From DASYVD01 sp050693035 (GTDB lineage Bacteria; Actinomycetota; UBA4738; CALAEC01), in contig JBOGWB010000026.1 of assembly GCA_050693035.1 (NCBI GenBank), forward strand, positions 1-42,206: a stretch of DNA of 42,206 nt, written 5' to 3'. The translations under genes and the position numbers were made by a program. Shown piece by piece: positions 5,530-14,539 of this stretch; the stretch's first letter is position 1; the number at the start of each line of letters is the position of its first letter. The notes below the pieces were generated by a model. It saw nothing but the letters and a program-made list of their open reading frames with translations. It made no database searches and was not told the origin of the DNA.

Positions 5530-7437
5530 ATGGCAGAGCGCCCCTGGCTCGCCGGCTATCCGTCCGACGTTCCTCAGTCGCTCGCACCGTACCCGGAGAA
5601 GCCGCTGTACTCGCTGCTCGAGGAGTCGGCGGCCAGGTTCCCGGAGCGCCCCGCCATCAGCTTCCCGGTGGCCCCCATGGCCAGGCGGCTGACCTACGCG
5701 GACCTGATCGCCGAGGTGGAGCAGTTCTCCCGGGCCCTGGCCTCGCTGGGCATCCGCCGGGGAGACCGGGTGGGGCTCCTCCTGCCGAATTGCCCCCAGT
5801 TCGTGGTGGCCTTCTACGCCCTTCAGCGCCTGGGGGCCGTCGGTGTGGGGAACAACCCCCTGTACACGCAGCGAGAGCTCTCGCACCAGCTCACGGACGC
5901 CGGGGTCGAGGTGCTCGTGACGCTCGACCTGCTCTATCCGCTGGTGGGCGCGGTTCGGGACCAGGTTGGGCTCCAGAAGGTCATCGTCACCACGGTCGCC
6001 GACTACATCGGGTTCCCCGTCAACCTGCTGGTCCCCCTCAAGCAGAAGCGAGAGGCACAGCACGAGGGGCGTCCCTGGCCCCCGGTGCCGGAGGGGGCCG
6101 ACGTCCTCAAGTGGTCCGACCTCATGAAGGGCGACTTCCCGGAGGTCCAGCCTCCGGAGATAGATCCGAAGGAGGACGTGGCCGCGCTGGTCTACACGGG
6201 CGGAACGACCGGACTGTCGAAGGGGGCCATGCTCACCCACGACAACCTGGTGAGCAACGCCCACCAGGTGGCGGCCTGGTTCACCGACGTGCGTGACGGC
6301 GAGGACGCCATCATGGCCGTGCTCCCGTTCTTCCACTCGTACGGGCTCGGCGCGGTCATGAACTTCGGACTGGGCAAGGCGATGAAGCTCATCCTGTTGC
6401 CCAGGTTCGAGCTGGAAACGGTGCTCAAGGCGATCGCCAAGGAGAAGGCGACGTTGTTCCCGGGAGTTCCCCGGATCTACATCGCCATCAACGAGGCGCC
6501 CGACGCCAAGAAGTACGATCTTTCGTCCATCAGGTCCTGCTTCTCGGGGGCGGCGCCGCTGCCGGTGGCCGTGGCGGAGAAGTTCGAGTCCATCACCGGC
6601 GGGCGGCTGGTGGAGGGGTACGGCCTGACCGAAACATCGCCCGTCACGCACATCAACCCGGCGTACGGCAAGCGGAAGTTCGGCACGATCGGGCTTCCGA
6701 TCCCCGACACGGACTGCAGGATCGTCGAGCTGGATGATCCCGACCGGGATCGACCGGCGGGGCAGGAGGGCGAGCTGGCCATCGCCGGACCCCAGGTGAT
6801 GAAGGGGTACTGGAACCGGCCCGAGGAGACCGCCGAGATGATCCGGACCGACAAGCAGGGGACGCGATGGCTGTACACGGGAGACATCGCGAAGATGGAC
6901 GAGGAAGGCTACTTCTCCATCGTGGACCGGAAGAAGGACATGATCCTCGTCTCGGGGTTCAACGTGTACCCCACCGACGTGGAGCAGGTCCTGTACCGGC
7001 ATCCCAAGGTCCTCAAGGCGTGCGTCGTGGGCATCCCCGATGAGAAGACCGGGGAAGCAGTCAAGGCCTACATCGTGCTGAAGGAGGGCCAGAGCGCGAC
7101 GCCCGAGGAGATCGTGGGGTTCGCCAGCGACCCGGAACACGGCCTCACCGGCTACCGGGTCCCCAAGCACATCGAGTTCCGAGAGGCGTTGCCCGAGACC
7201 CTGGTGGGCAAGGTGCTCCGGCGGGTCCTGCTCGAGGAGGAGAAGCAGAAGGCCCAGGCCGGGGCGGCCGGCACTACGCCCCAGGCCGGGTCCAAGCCGA
7301 GGAGGAGATCACCGGCGCAGCCGAAGGACGACCCAGCCGGACGGGCCAGCGCGAAGAGCCCGAAGGCCGGCGGGAGGAAGTCCAGCTCCTCGAGGAGCAG
7401 GTCCGGGAGGGGAACAGGCCGGAGGCCCGGCCGCTAG
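5530..7437 (+). CDS. AMP-dependent long-chain acyl-CoA synthetase (FadD type)
   Basis: 635 aa with the adenylating-enzyme motifs in order: P-loop TGGTTGLSKG (223-232), GYGLTETSPV, YTGDIA, DRKKDMILVSGFNVYP and the C-terminal GKVLRR with the catalytic Lys. It activates a fatty acid with ATP to the acyl-adenylate and then the CoA thioester. ATG at 5530 follows GAAAGGAG. The protein is longer than usual: after about residue 570 it carries some 65 residues rich in Lys, Arg, Ser, Pro and Gly (SKPRRRSP, GRKSSSSRSRSGRG), probably disordered. The stop overlaps by 4 bases the end of the convergent membrane-protein gene. Substrate length is not evident. Confidence 0.92.
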   Translation: MAERPWLAGYPSDVPQSLAPYPEKPLYSLLEESAARFPERPAISFPVAPMARRLTYADLIAEVEQFSRALASLGIRRGDRVGLLLPNCPQFVVAFYALQRLGAVGVGNNPLYTQRELSHQLTDAGVEVLVTLDLLYPLVGAVRDQVGLQKVIVTTVADYIGFPVNLLVPLKQKREAQHEGRPWPPVPEGADVLKWSDLMKGDFPEVQPPEIDPKEDVAALVYTGGTTGLSKGAMLTHDNLVSNAHQVAAWFTDVRDGEDAIMAVLPFFHSYGLGAVMNFGLGKAMKLILLPRFELETVLKAIAKEKATLFPGVPRIYIAINEAPDAKKYDLSSIRSCFSGAAPLPVAVAEKFESITGGRLVEGYGLTETSPVTHINPAYGKRKFGTIGLPIPDTDCRIVELDDPDRDRPAGQEGELAIAGPQVMKGYWNRPEETAEMIRTDKQGTRWLYTGDIAKMDEEGYFSIVDRKKDMILVSGFNVYPTDVEQVLYRHPKVLKACVVGIPDEKTGEAVKAYIVLKEGQSATPEEIVGFASDPEHGLTGYRVPKHIEFREALPETLVGKVLRRVLLEEEKQKAQAGAAGTTPQAGSKPRRRSPAQPKDDPAGRASAKSPKAGGRKSSSSRSRSGRGTGRRPGR

Positions 7438-8009
7438 GCGGACGACCGGCGGCGAGAAGACGCCGCAGCCCACGGTCGGAGCAGGAGAGGCGCCGCGACC
7501 GAGAGGACGGCCGAGGCGAATGCTGTCAGGGCGAGCCAATAACCTGCTCGATACTGGAGCACGAACACCTCGTCCATCTCAGCGGGCTCGAACCCCAGCA
7601 GGCGGCCGAAGGCCGTGAGGTCTGACTGCAATTCCGCTCGGAGCATGACCAACACGGCCACCGCGGCGACCGCGAGAGCGGCGCTGGCCACGCGCCACAG
7701 CCGGCCCGTTCCGACGCTCATGGCGATCCCGAGAAGCCCGGATGCGAAGGCCATGGCGGCCAGGGGTTCGGGGTCACGCTCGAGGATTCGGCGATCTTCG
7801 CCCAGGGTTTCCAGGACTCCAGGGTGCATCTCCAGAGTGGGTCCTGTGCCCGTGGCCATCTGGAAGCCGGTCTGGGTCGCCCTCCCGGGGCCAAGTCCCT
7901 CATTCGTGGCAGCCGGTCCCTGACACGAGACGCTGGCGAACGGAAGCAGGAAGCACAGAGCGCCGGTGGCGAAGAGGGCCGGGGGTATCAGTCGCCGTGG
8001 CCTCGCCAT
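7434..8009 (-). CDS. Membrane protein of unknown function
   Basis: 191 aa with four predicted membrane helices: one after the basic start MARPRRLIPP, two in the middle (AMAFASGLLGIAMSVG and VASAALAVAAVAVLVML) and one near the end. A Cys in FASVSCQG just after the first helix resembles neither a clean lipobox nor a catalytic site. ATG at 8009 is preceded by GGAAGG. It overlaps the small membrane-protein gene upstream by 22 bases and so belongs to the transcript of the ThyX-like gene. No family recognised. Confidence 0.65.
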   Translation of the reverse strand: MARPRRLIPPALFATGALCFLLPFASVSCQGPAATNEGLGPGRATQTGFQMATGTGPTLEMHPGVLETLGEDRRILERDPEPLAAMAFASGLLGIAMSVGTGRLWRVASAALAVAAVAVLVMLRAELQSDLTAFGRLLGFEPAEMDEVFVLQYRAGYWLALTAFASAVLSVAAPLLLRPWAAASSRRRSSA

Positions 8010-8113
8010 TCCTTCCGATCCTTCCACAGCAATATCCAGGACGCTACCGACACGACCACGGCGGCGACGGCCAGCGCTCCCAGGGCGAGGATGACCGCGA
8101 ACTCCCGGTTCAC
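7988..8113 (-). CDS. Small membrane peptide downstream of the ThyX-like gene
   Basis: A 41-codon frame whose GTG overlaps the ThyX-like stop as GTGA (8110-8113). The product starts NREFAVILALGALAVA, continues as one helix to about residue 30 and ends in a charged tail, KDRKEWRGHGD. The perfect 4-base overlap and G/C-rich third positions argue for a real gene. Function unknown; it also overlaps the following membrane-protein gene. Confidence 0.6.
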   Translation of the reverse strand: MNREFAVILALGALAVAAVVVSVASWILLWKDRKEWRGHGD

Positions 8114-9744
8114 CCTGCCTCGCCACGCTGGGCGGCGGCCGCCTCCGCCGCTCGGCGCCGAGCCTCCGTGCGGCGCTCCGCGTCGAGGCGCGCCAGCTCC
8201 ACCGACGAGTGGTCGGCGTACCGCATGGCCCGGGCGATGCTCGTGTGGCCGGCCTCGTCCCCGATCAACCGGTGCATCTCCTGGGCGACCCGTCGATACG
8301 CCGGGTGACCCTGGGGCGTGGACCTCAGCTCGATGAGGTGCATGGCTTCACGCGCGTTCATCTGCATCACGAACCGGATCCGGTAGGCCATCGAGACCGC
8401 GTACTGCGCCCCCGAGCCGAGCCCTGCCCCGCGCAGCTCGCCGTGGAGGGCGGCGGATTCCTCCATCGTGCGCACCCAATCCGGCAGCGCCCCCGCCGCT
8501 TCGACCTCGGCCGGCATGTCGTAGCCGAACGCGGGGGAGAGTTCCTGCCACTCCATGGTCAGCATCCGGTGGCGCTGGAGGTCCCGGAACGCTCCGTAGT
8601 CGCACAGGACATCGAACCGGTAGCCGGTTCGTTCGAAGGCCCGTCCCGGCTTGTGACGGCGGTTCGTCCGGTCCCCGGTGTACGCGGCGAGTATCCGGGC
8701 TCGCTCCTCGGCGCTCATCCGCCGGGCCGCTTCGAGGAGCTGATCGTCCGGGAGGTCGGTCACCGAGTAGAGGGCCGCCGCGGCGACCTTCAGCTCGCCC
8801 TCGGGATCGAAATCGGTGAGGACCACGTCGGGCCGCGGTTCCGGCGAGATTCCTCCGAGTAGCTCCTCGCCGGCTCGAGCGGTGGCCTCTCGCGTTCGGG
8901 CGAGGTAGTTGGACCACTTCCCTCCTCGGTCCGGAAGGTCCACCCGCCGAAGGAACGCCGGGATCACCTTGCGGAGCTCGGCGAGCATGAGGTCCGCATA
9001 GTCCCGGACCTCCCGAAGCGGCTGGGCCCGCATCCTCAGCAAGAGCTGCTCGTAGGACTGGCCGGTGCCGTAGATCCCGACGTTCGTCCGGGTGGCGGCG
9101 GGAAGCAGTCCCCGGAGGGTGTCGAGGGCCTTGGCCCGGATCGTGGAGCGGTACACGAAGTCCGAGTCGGCGGGGTCCTTGGGGAACGCGCCGCGGTAGA
9201 GCTCCTGGACTGGGTCGATCCACCGCGCGTACGTCTCGAAGGCTCGGTCGCACACCTCAGCGAAGCGGCCCCCCAGACCCGCGGACTCGACCTCCGACGG
9301 CACCGCATACCGCCACCGCCCGCCGGGGCGGTCGGCGTACGGGACGTACCGCGTGGACTGCTCCAGATAGGCCATGAGCCGGCCCCACTCGAGCACCTTG
9401 GCCAGGATCTGGGAGGACTGCTCGCAGGCCAGGTGGACGCCGCCGAGCTGGGCCACGGAGTCGTCCCCGTATTCCAGGAACACGCGTTGATACAGTTCCT
9501 CGGCGCGGTCCGCGCCCACTGCTGCGGAAGGTTCGACTCCCTCTGTGGCGTGCTCGGCGAACTCGTCGAGGAACAGGCGACGGAGCGACTTGGCCGACCG
9601 CGAGTACCGAGCGAACAGGGCGCCCTTGGTCACCTCCGGCAGGTTGACCAGAGCGAACACCGGAGAATCGAGGTTGGTGAAATACGGCGTCAGGAGCCGC
9701 CGCTCCTCCGCCGTAAACTCCTCGGGAGCGAACCAGAGCGTCAT
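8110..9744 (-). CDS. Double-length ThyX-like (FAD-dependent thymidylate synthase) protein
   Basis: 544 aa, about twice a normal ThyX (210-260 aa). Both halves carry ThyX-like elements: the first has ARYSRSAKSLRRLFLDEF and EQSTRYVPY (128-133), the second DLQRHRMLTMEWQELSPAFGY (RHR 391-393) and EAGHTSIARAMRYAD. The usual ThyX signature RHRxxSxNExSxRY is degenerate in the second half (RHRMLTMEWQ). ThyX makes dTMP from dUMP with FAD and methylene-tetrahydrofolate; whether this form keeps that activity is unclear. By family it may be the long ThyX homologue seen in some actinobacteria and Chloroflexi. It starts 60 bases from the end of pknB, on the same strand. Confidence 0.7.
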   Translation of the reverse strand: MTLWFAPEEFTAEERRLLTPYFTNLDSPVFALVNLPEVTKGALFARYSRSAKSLRRLFLDEFAEHATEGVEPSAAVGADRAEELYQRVFLEYGDDSVAQLGGVHLACEQSSQILAKVLEWGRLMAYLEQSTRYVPYADRPGGRWRYAVPSEVESAGLGGRFAEVCDRAFETYARWIDPVQELYRGAFPKDPADSDFVYRSTIRAKALDTLRGLLPAATRTNVGIYGTGQSYEQLLLRMRAQPLREVRDYADLMLAELRKVIPAFLRRVDLPDRGGKWSNYLARTREATARAGEELLGGISPEPRPDVVLTDFDPEGELKVAAAALYSVTDLPDDQLLEAARRMSAEERARILAAYTGDRTNRRHKPGRAFERTGYRFDVLCDYGAFRDLQRHRMLTMEWQELSPAFGYDMPAEVEAAGALPDWVRTMEESAALHGELRGAGLGSGAQYAVSMAYRIRFVMQMNAREAMHLIELRSTPQGHPAYRRVAQEMHRLIGDEAGHTSIARAMRYADHSSVELARLDAERRTEARRRAAEAAAAQRGEAG

Positions 9745-9805
9745 TCCCGGGGAATCCTACCGGGACCCGCCGACGGGAGGGCCGGATCACGGGACGACCC
9801 CGCCG

Positions 9806-11491
9806 CTAGTCTCCCTCTTCGTCGGTGGGCGAGGGTTCTGGTTCGGGGCCCAGCGACTCCCACACCCGAACCGTGGAGCCGGGCTCCACCTCTTCCCCGC
9901 CCTCCGGCTCCTGGCGGGCCACCGTCCCCTCTGGGCACCGGAGCGAGAACTCATCTCCCTCCTCCCGGTACTCGAGGCCGCGGCCCTCGATCTCCTCCCT
10001 CGCGTCGTCCAGGTCGTCGCAGACCACGTTGGGCACGAAGACGGTGCCCGGGCCCTCCGAGACCACCAGGTTGACCGTGGTTCCCATGTCCACCATCGTC
10101 TCCGGGTCCGGGCTCTGGCGGATCACCGTTCCCTCGGGCTCATCGCTGGGCTCGCGAGCCACGACGTTCGCCTCGAGGTCGCTCTGGTTGAGGATCCGTC
10201 TCGCCTCCTCCTCGGTTTCCCCTCGCACGTCCGGAACAGCGACCTGCTCCTCGCCCCGGGACACGAAGATGGTGACTTCGGAGCCCTGCTCGGCCTCCGT
10301 CCCGCCCTCCGGGCGCTGGTCGAAAACAAGTCCCGCCCCGAACTCGGCATTGAACTCCCGACGCGGCCTGATCTCGAAGCCCGCCTGCTCGAGCTTCCGC
10401 TCGGCCACCTGCCGCGTGTCGCCGATCACCCGCGGGACCTCCACGAGCCGAGCTTCGGGCGTTCGGAGCAGCTGGAACAGCAGGAACCCCAGGGCCACCA
10501 GGGCCGCCAGCACCAGCAAGGCCGCCAGGACGATGGGCCACACCTTGCGGCGTTCCTCTTCCTCCTCGGGCGGGACGCCCCGCATGACCTGCGTCGCACC
10601 CGCCTGGCGGGTCACCACCTCGGTGGGGTCGCCCGGGAGGACCGGGGTCGCCGCGACGGGCTGGCCTCGTGCCAGCCGCTGGAGGTCTTCCGCCAGCTCC
10701 CTCGTGGTCTGGTACCGGTTGTCCGGGTTCTTCGCCAGGCACTTGAGAACGACCGCGTCGAGCTCCTTCGGAACATCCCTGTTGAAACGGCCGGGGGGCG
10801 TGGGCGACTCCCGGACGTGCTTGTAGGCGATGGCCACCGGTGAATCGCCCTCGAACGGTGGGTGCGCGGTGAGCATCTCGAAGAGCACGCATCCCACCGC
10901 GTAGATGTCGGACCTCGCGTCCACCGGCTTTCCCTGAGCCTGCTCCGGCGAGAGGTAGGCCGCCGTACCCAGGACCGTGGCCGTCTGCGTGAGCGTGTCC
11001 GCGCCGGCCGTGGCCCGGGCGATCCCGAAGTCCATGACCTTCGTTTCGCCCGAAGGGGTGATCATGATGTTGCCGGGCTTGATGTCCCGGTGGACCAGTC
11101 CCTTCTCGTGCGCGACGGCGAGCGCCAGGCAGATCGCGTGGGCGATCTCGGTGGCGCGTTCGGGGAGGAGCGGTCCCTCTTCTCGGACGATCTCCTTGAG
11201 GGTCCGGCCCTGCACGTACTCCATGACGATCCAGTGGATGCCGTCCTCGCTGCCAGTGTCGTAGATCGAGACCACATTGGGGTGATTGAGTCCCGCGGCA
11301 GCCTGGGCCTCTCGGCGGAACCGCGCCACGAACTGCTGGTCCTTGGCGAACTGGGGGGCCAGGACCTTGACGGCCACGGTGCGCCCGAGCACCTTGTCGG
11401 TGCCCCGGAACACCTTGGCCATGCCTCCTTCACCGAGGACCGAGTCGATCTCGTAACGGCCCGCGAGGACGCGCGTTTTTCCCTCTGCCAA
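9806..11491 (-). CDS. pknB: Serine/threonine protein kinase PknB with three PASTA domains
   Basis: 561 aa. Kinase domain about 12-275: Lys42 in AVKV, HRDIKPGN with Asp136, DFG at 154-156, and the activation loop TLTQTATVLGTAAYLSPEQ with several Thr that can be autophosphorylated. One membrane helix at about 317-343. Outside are three PASTA repeats at about 350-413, 416-483 and 484-547, each starting with a VPxV-like strand; these bind muropeptides or lipid II in PknB homologues. The start is a TTG at 11491, with GAGGGGG upstream. It is the distal kinase of the division operon and would phosphorylate FHA and cell-wall proteins, opposed by PstP. Mycobacterial PknB has four PASTA repeats; this one has three. 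Confidence 0.93.
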   Translation of the reverse strand: MAEGKTRVLAGRYEIDSVLGEGGMAKVFRGTDKVLGRTVAVKVLAPQFAKDQQFVARFRREAQAAAGLNHPNVVSIYDTGSEDGIHWIVMEYVQGRTLKEIVREEGPLLPERATEIAHAICLALAVAHEKGLVHRDIKPGNIMITPSGETKVMDFGIARATAGADTLTQTATVLGTAAYLSPEQAQGKPVDARSDIYAVGCVLFEMLTAHPPFEGDSPVAIAYKHVRESPTPPGRFNRDVPKELDAVVLKCLAKNPDNRYQTTRELAEDLQRLARGQPVAATPVLPGDPTEVVTRQAGATQVMRGVPPEEEEERRKVWPIVLAALLVLAALVALGFLLFQLLRTPEARLVEVPRVIGDTRQVAERKLEQAGFEIRPRREFNAEFGAGLVFDQRPEGGTEAEQGSEVTIFVSRGEEQVAVPDVRGETEEEARRILNQSDLEANVVAREPSDEPEGTVIRQSPDPETMVDMGTTVNLVVSEGPGTVFVPNVVCDDLDDAREEIEGRGLEYREEGDEFSLRCPEGTVARQEPEGGEEVEPGSTVRVWESLGPEPEPSPTDEEGD

Positions 11492-11564
11492 GAGCCTGCC
11501 CCCTCAGCCAGACACTCTACCGGCGGACGGCTGCTCGGACCCGACCCGTCGGGCGCGGCAAAGG

Positions 11565-13061
11565 TCAGTCGTCGTCTTCGTCGTTCCCCCGACCCTTGCC
11601 CTTGCCTTTGCCCTTGCTGTTACCCGGGCCGTCCTCCTCATCATTCTCCGGGGGCGCCGAGGCCAACAGGGCCTCCTCGAGGGAGTCGGCGGCGTCGTGG
11701 AGGGCCTCGGCACGGTCTGCGCTTGTGATCTCCCCCTCCTCCAGGAACGAATCGATCTGGGCGTGGAGCTCCTCGAGCTCGTCCATGGCTCCTCCGACGT
11801 CGCCCTCCTGATACTTCTCAACCACCTCGCGGACGTCCTTGAACAGCTCCTCCGCCGCCGTGGCGGTGATCTCTTCGGCGGCGAAGCCGTCGTTGACGAG
11901 CGCGCTGAACGCGGCGAAGGCCTCGTTCACCGATGGCGGCTCCGGAGGGCTGGGGGATTCCGTCACGGTCTCGGCCGGCGTCTCGGGCGCGCCGGGGCGC
12001 CGTCGCGAGGAGTCGCTATCCGCCCGGAGGAGGAGGACGGTCGCCACGAACGCCAGGACCGCGAGCAACGCCGCGATCATCACCGTGGGCAGCCAGGGAG
12101 ACCGGCGGAACGATTCCCGCAACGGCTCGGGGATCGCTGCCGGCAGGACCCGGGTGTCTCCGCCGGGTCGGGTGACGGGCTCCGTGGCCGCGCCGGCCGC
12201 CGCGGCGGCTGCCAGCGGCAGCTCGCCGGTGACGGCCCGCCCCAGGTCTTCGGCCATCTCCCGGGCGTCCGGGTACCGTTCTTCGGGAGCCTTCCGCATG
12301 GCCTTGGCGACGACCACCTCGACCTCGCGCGGGACGGCATGGTTCAGACGCGAGATCGGCTCGGGGTCCTCGGAGAGATGCTTCGTGGCGATGGCCACCG
12401 GGGAGTCGCCGTCGAACGGCGGCCGGGCGGTGAGCATCTCGTACCCCACGCAACCGAGCGAGTAGATGTCGGAACGCGCGTCGACCGGCTTCCCCTGGGC
12501 CTGCTCCGGCGAGAGGTACGTGGCGGTGCCCATGATGAAGCCGGTCCTGGTGAGGGTGGGATCACCCGTCGAGACGACGGCGCGGGCGATGCCGAAGTCC
12601 ATGACCTTTGTCTCACCGGAGGGCATGATCATGATGTTGGCGGGCTTCACGTCCCGGTGAACGAGGCCCTTGTCGTGCGCGGTGGCCAGGGCCAGCGCCA
12701 CGTCGCGGGCGATCCGTGCGACTCGCTCCGGTGCCAGCGGCCCCTCTTCGTCGATGATCTCTCTGAGGGTCCGGCCCTCCAGGTACTCCATGACGATCCA
12801 GTGAACGCCGTCGTCCGAACCGGTGTCGTAGACCGACACGACGTTGGGATGGTTGAGGGCCGCGGCCGCCTGGGCTTCTCGGCGGAACCGGGTGACGGAG
12901 GTCTCGTCCCTGGCGAAATGGGAAGCCAGGACCTTCACGGCGACCGGGCGCCCGAGCACTCGGTCCATGCCCAGGAACACCGTGGCCATGCCTCCCTTCC
13001 CGAGGACCGAGTCGATCTCGTAGCGGTCCGCGAGCACCTGGGGCACCGTGTCCGCCTCCAC
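11565..13061 (-). CDS. pknA: Serine/threonine protein kinase, PknA type, with a helical extracytoplasmic domain
   Basis: 498 aa. Kinase domain about 14-280: Lys43, HRDVKPAN with Asp137, DFG at 155-157. Membrane helix at about 323-345. No PASTA repeats. Instead the outer part is a Pro-rich linker, a roughly 100-residue acidic helical region (FAAFSALVNDGFAAEEIT; ELHAQIDSFLEEGEIT) and a very low-complexity tail of GK repeats ending NDEDDD. GTG at 13061 lies 2 bases after the pbpA stop and is preceded by GGGGAGGGG. Its place beside pbpA matches PknA, which controls division and cell shape with PknB. Confidence 0.88.
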   Translation of the reverse strand: MEADTVPQVLADRYEIDSVLGKGGMATVFLGMDRVLGRPVAVKVLASHFARDETSVTRFRREAQAAAALNHPNVVSVYDTGSDDGVHWIVMEYLEGRTLREIIDEEGPLAPERVARIARDVALALATAHDKGLVHRDVKPANIMIMPSGETKVMDFGIARAVVSTGDPTLTRTGFIMGTATYLSPEQAQGKPVDARSDIYSLGCVGYEMLTARPPFDGDSPVAIATKHLSEDPEPISRLNHAVPREVEVVVAKAMRKAPEERYPDAREMAEDLGRAVTGELPLAAAAAAGAATEPVTRPGGDTRVLPAAIPEPLRESFRRSPWLPTVMIAALLAVLAFVATVLLLRADSDSSRRRPGAPETPAETVTESPSPPEPPSVNEAFAAFSALVNDGFAAEEITATAAEELFKDVREVVEKYQEGDVGGAMDELEELHAQIDSFLEEGEITSADRAEALHDAADSLEEALLASAPPENDEEDGPGNSKGKGKGKGRGNDEDDD

Positions 13062-13063
13062 GG

Positions 13064-14539
13064 CTAGGCCCCTCCCCGCAGGGCCGCTTCCATGACGGCC
13101 CTGGCGATGGGTGCCGACAGCGCGCCGCCAGTGGCCTCGCTGCCGAGGTCGCCCCCGTTCAGGATGACCACCGCCACGGCGATGGTGGGACGGCCCGCGG
13201 GAGCGAAGCCCACGAACCAGGCGTGCGGAGGTTCACCCTCTGCCTGTTGGGCGGTCCCCGTCTTCCCCGCCACGGCGACGCCGGGAATCTGCGCGGCGGT
13301 CCCGGTCCCCGAATCCACCACGCGCTGCATCAGCTGAGCGAGGATCCGAGCGTTCCCCTCGGACATGGCCCGGTCCCAGACCCGTGGCTCCAACCCTCGG
13401 ATCACCCGGCCTGATGGATCCCGGATCTGTCCGACCAGCTGCGGCTCCATGAGCACGCCGCGGTTCCCGACCGCGCCCGCCACGAGGGCGAGGTGCAGGA
13501 CGTTCGTTGCCACGTCCCGCTGCCCGATGGCCGACTGCGCGACCGCGGGCAGGTCTTGCTCGAAGGCCTCGACGTCGGGGATGGCGCCCGATTGGAACGG
13601 GATGTCGAACGGGATGTCGCGGGAGAACCCGAATCGATTCGCCTGCTCCACCAGCTTCTCCGCTCCCAGCTTCAGACCGATCTGGGCGAACGCCACGTTG
13701 CACGACACCATGAGGGCGTCGGCCAGGCTGATCCGCGACGCGCCGCCGAGACAATGGTCGCCTCCAAAGTTCTCGAGGTCGGCCGTGGTCTGCGGCAGGT
13801 CGAGCACGGGGGGATTGGGGTAGGTCGTGTTCGGCCGGTCTCCATTCTCCAGTGCGGCCGCGGCGGTGACTATCTTGAACGTCGACCCGGGCGGGAAGAA
13901 GTCGTCGCTGGCCACGGAGACCAGCGGCTTGTCCGGATCGGCGTTCAGCTGTCTCCACGCGCTCCGGATGGCGCCGCCGTCGTGAGAGGACAACGCGTTC
14001 GGGTCGTAGCTTGGGTTGGCCACCAGGGCCAGCACTTCGCCCGTCTGGGGGTTGATGGCCGCCACCGCCCCCGCCCGGCCCGCCAGGCCCTGCTGGGCGG
14101 CTCGCTGCAGGACCGGGTCGATCGTGAGGACCAGGCTCGCTCCGCGCGGGTCCCGGCCCAGGATCTGGTCCACGAAACGCTGGGGGAAGAGCTCCTCCGC
14201 GTGCCCGGCCAGGTAACGGTTGTAGCTCTGCTCGAGCTCGCTCCTCCCGAACACGAACGAGTAGAACCCCGTGATGTGGGCGTACAGGGAACGGCCGGGG
14301 TACCGGCGGAGGTACTTGAGCTGACCTCGGGTGGGCCGGCTCTCGGCGAGGACCGTCCGCCGGTCGCTGGCCAGGATCTCTCCACGGTCGATCCTGTACT
14401 CCTGGAGGAGCAGGCGCTTGTTCGCCGGGTGGTTCGCGAGGTCGCTGGCCGCGATGACCTGGAGGTAATTGAGGTTCAGCGCCAGCACCCCGAACAGCAG
14501 GAGGAACACCAGCGCCAGGCGGCGGATCTGCGCGTCCAT
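13064..14539 (-). CDS. pbpA: Penicillin-binding protein PbpA (transpeptidase)
   Basis: 491 aa, monofunctional class B-type enzyme. An N-terminal membrane anchor (about 8-28) is followed by a dimerisation region and the transpeptidase domain. Active-site motifs: SxxK as S219-T-F-K222, SxN as S279-C-N281 and KTG at 426-428. It cross-links peptidoglycan outside the membrane. The rodA TGA shares its last base with this ATG (TGATG), so the two are coupled, as expected for a PBP and its SEDS partner. The short form without PASTA repeats fits PbpA of the actinobacterial pkn operon. Confidence 0.93.
   Translation of the reverse strand: MDAQIRRLALVFLLLFGVLALNLNYLQVIAASDLANHPANKRLLLQEYRIDRGEILASDRRTVLAESRPTRGQLKYLRRYPGRSLYAHITGFYSFVFGRSELEQSYNRYLAGHAEELFPQRFVDQILGRDPRGASLVLTIDPVLQRAAQQGLAGRAGAVAAINPQTGEVLALVANPSYDPNALSSHDGGAIRSAWRQLNADPDKPLVSVASDDFFPPGSTFKIVTAAAALENGDRPNTTYPNPPVLDLPQTTADLENFGGDHCLGGASRISLADALMVSCNVAFAQIGLKLGAEKLVEQANRFGFSRDIPFDIPFQSGAIPDVEAFEQDLPAVAQSAIGQRDVATNVLHLALVAGAVGNRGVLMEPQLVGQIRDPSGRVIRGLEPRVWDRAMSEGNARILAQLMQRVVDSGTGTAAQIPGVAVAGKTGTAQQAEGEPPHAWFVGFAPAGRPTIAVAVVILNGGDLGSEATGGALSAPIARAVMEAALRGGA

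Noticed and set aside
5458..7170. 570-codon minus-strand frame opposite the acyl-CoA ligase.
   Set aside because: Shadow frame caused by G/C third positions of the ligase; product is His/Arg/Leu-rich without a fold.
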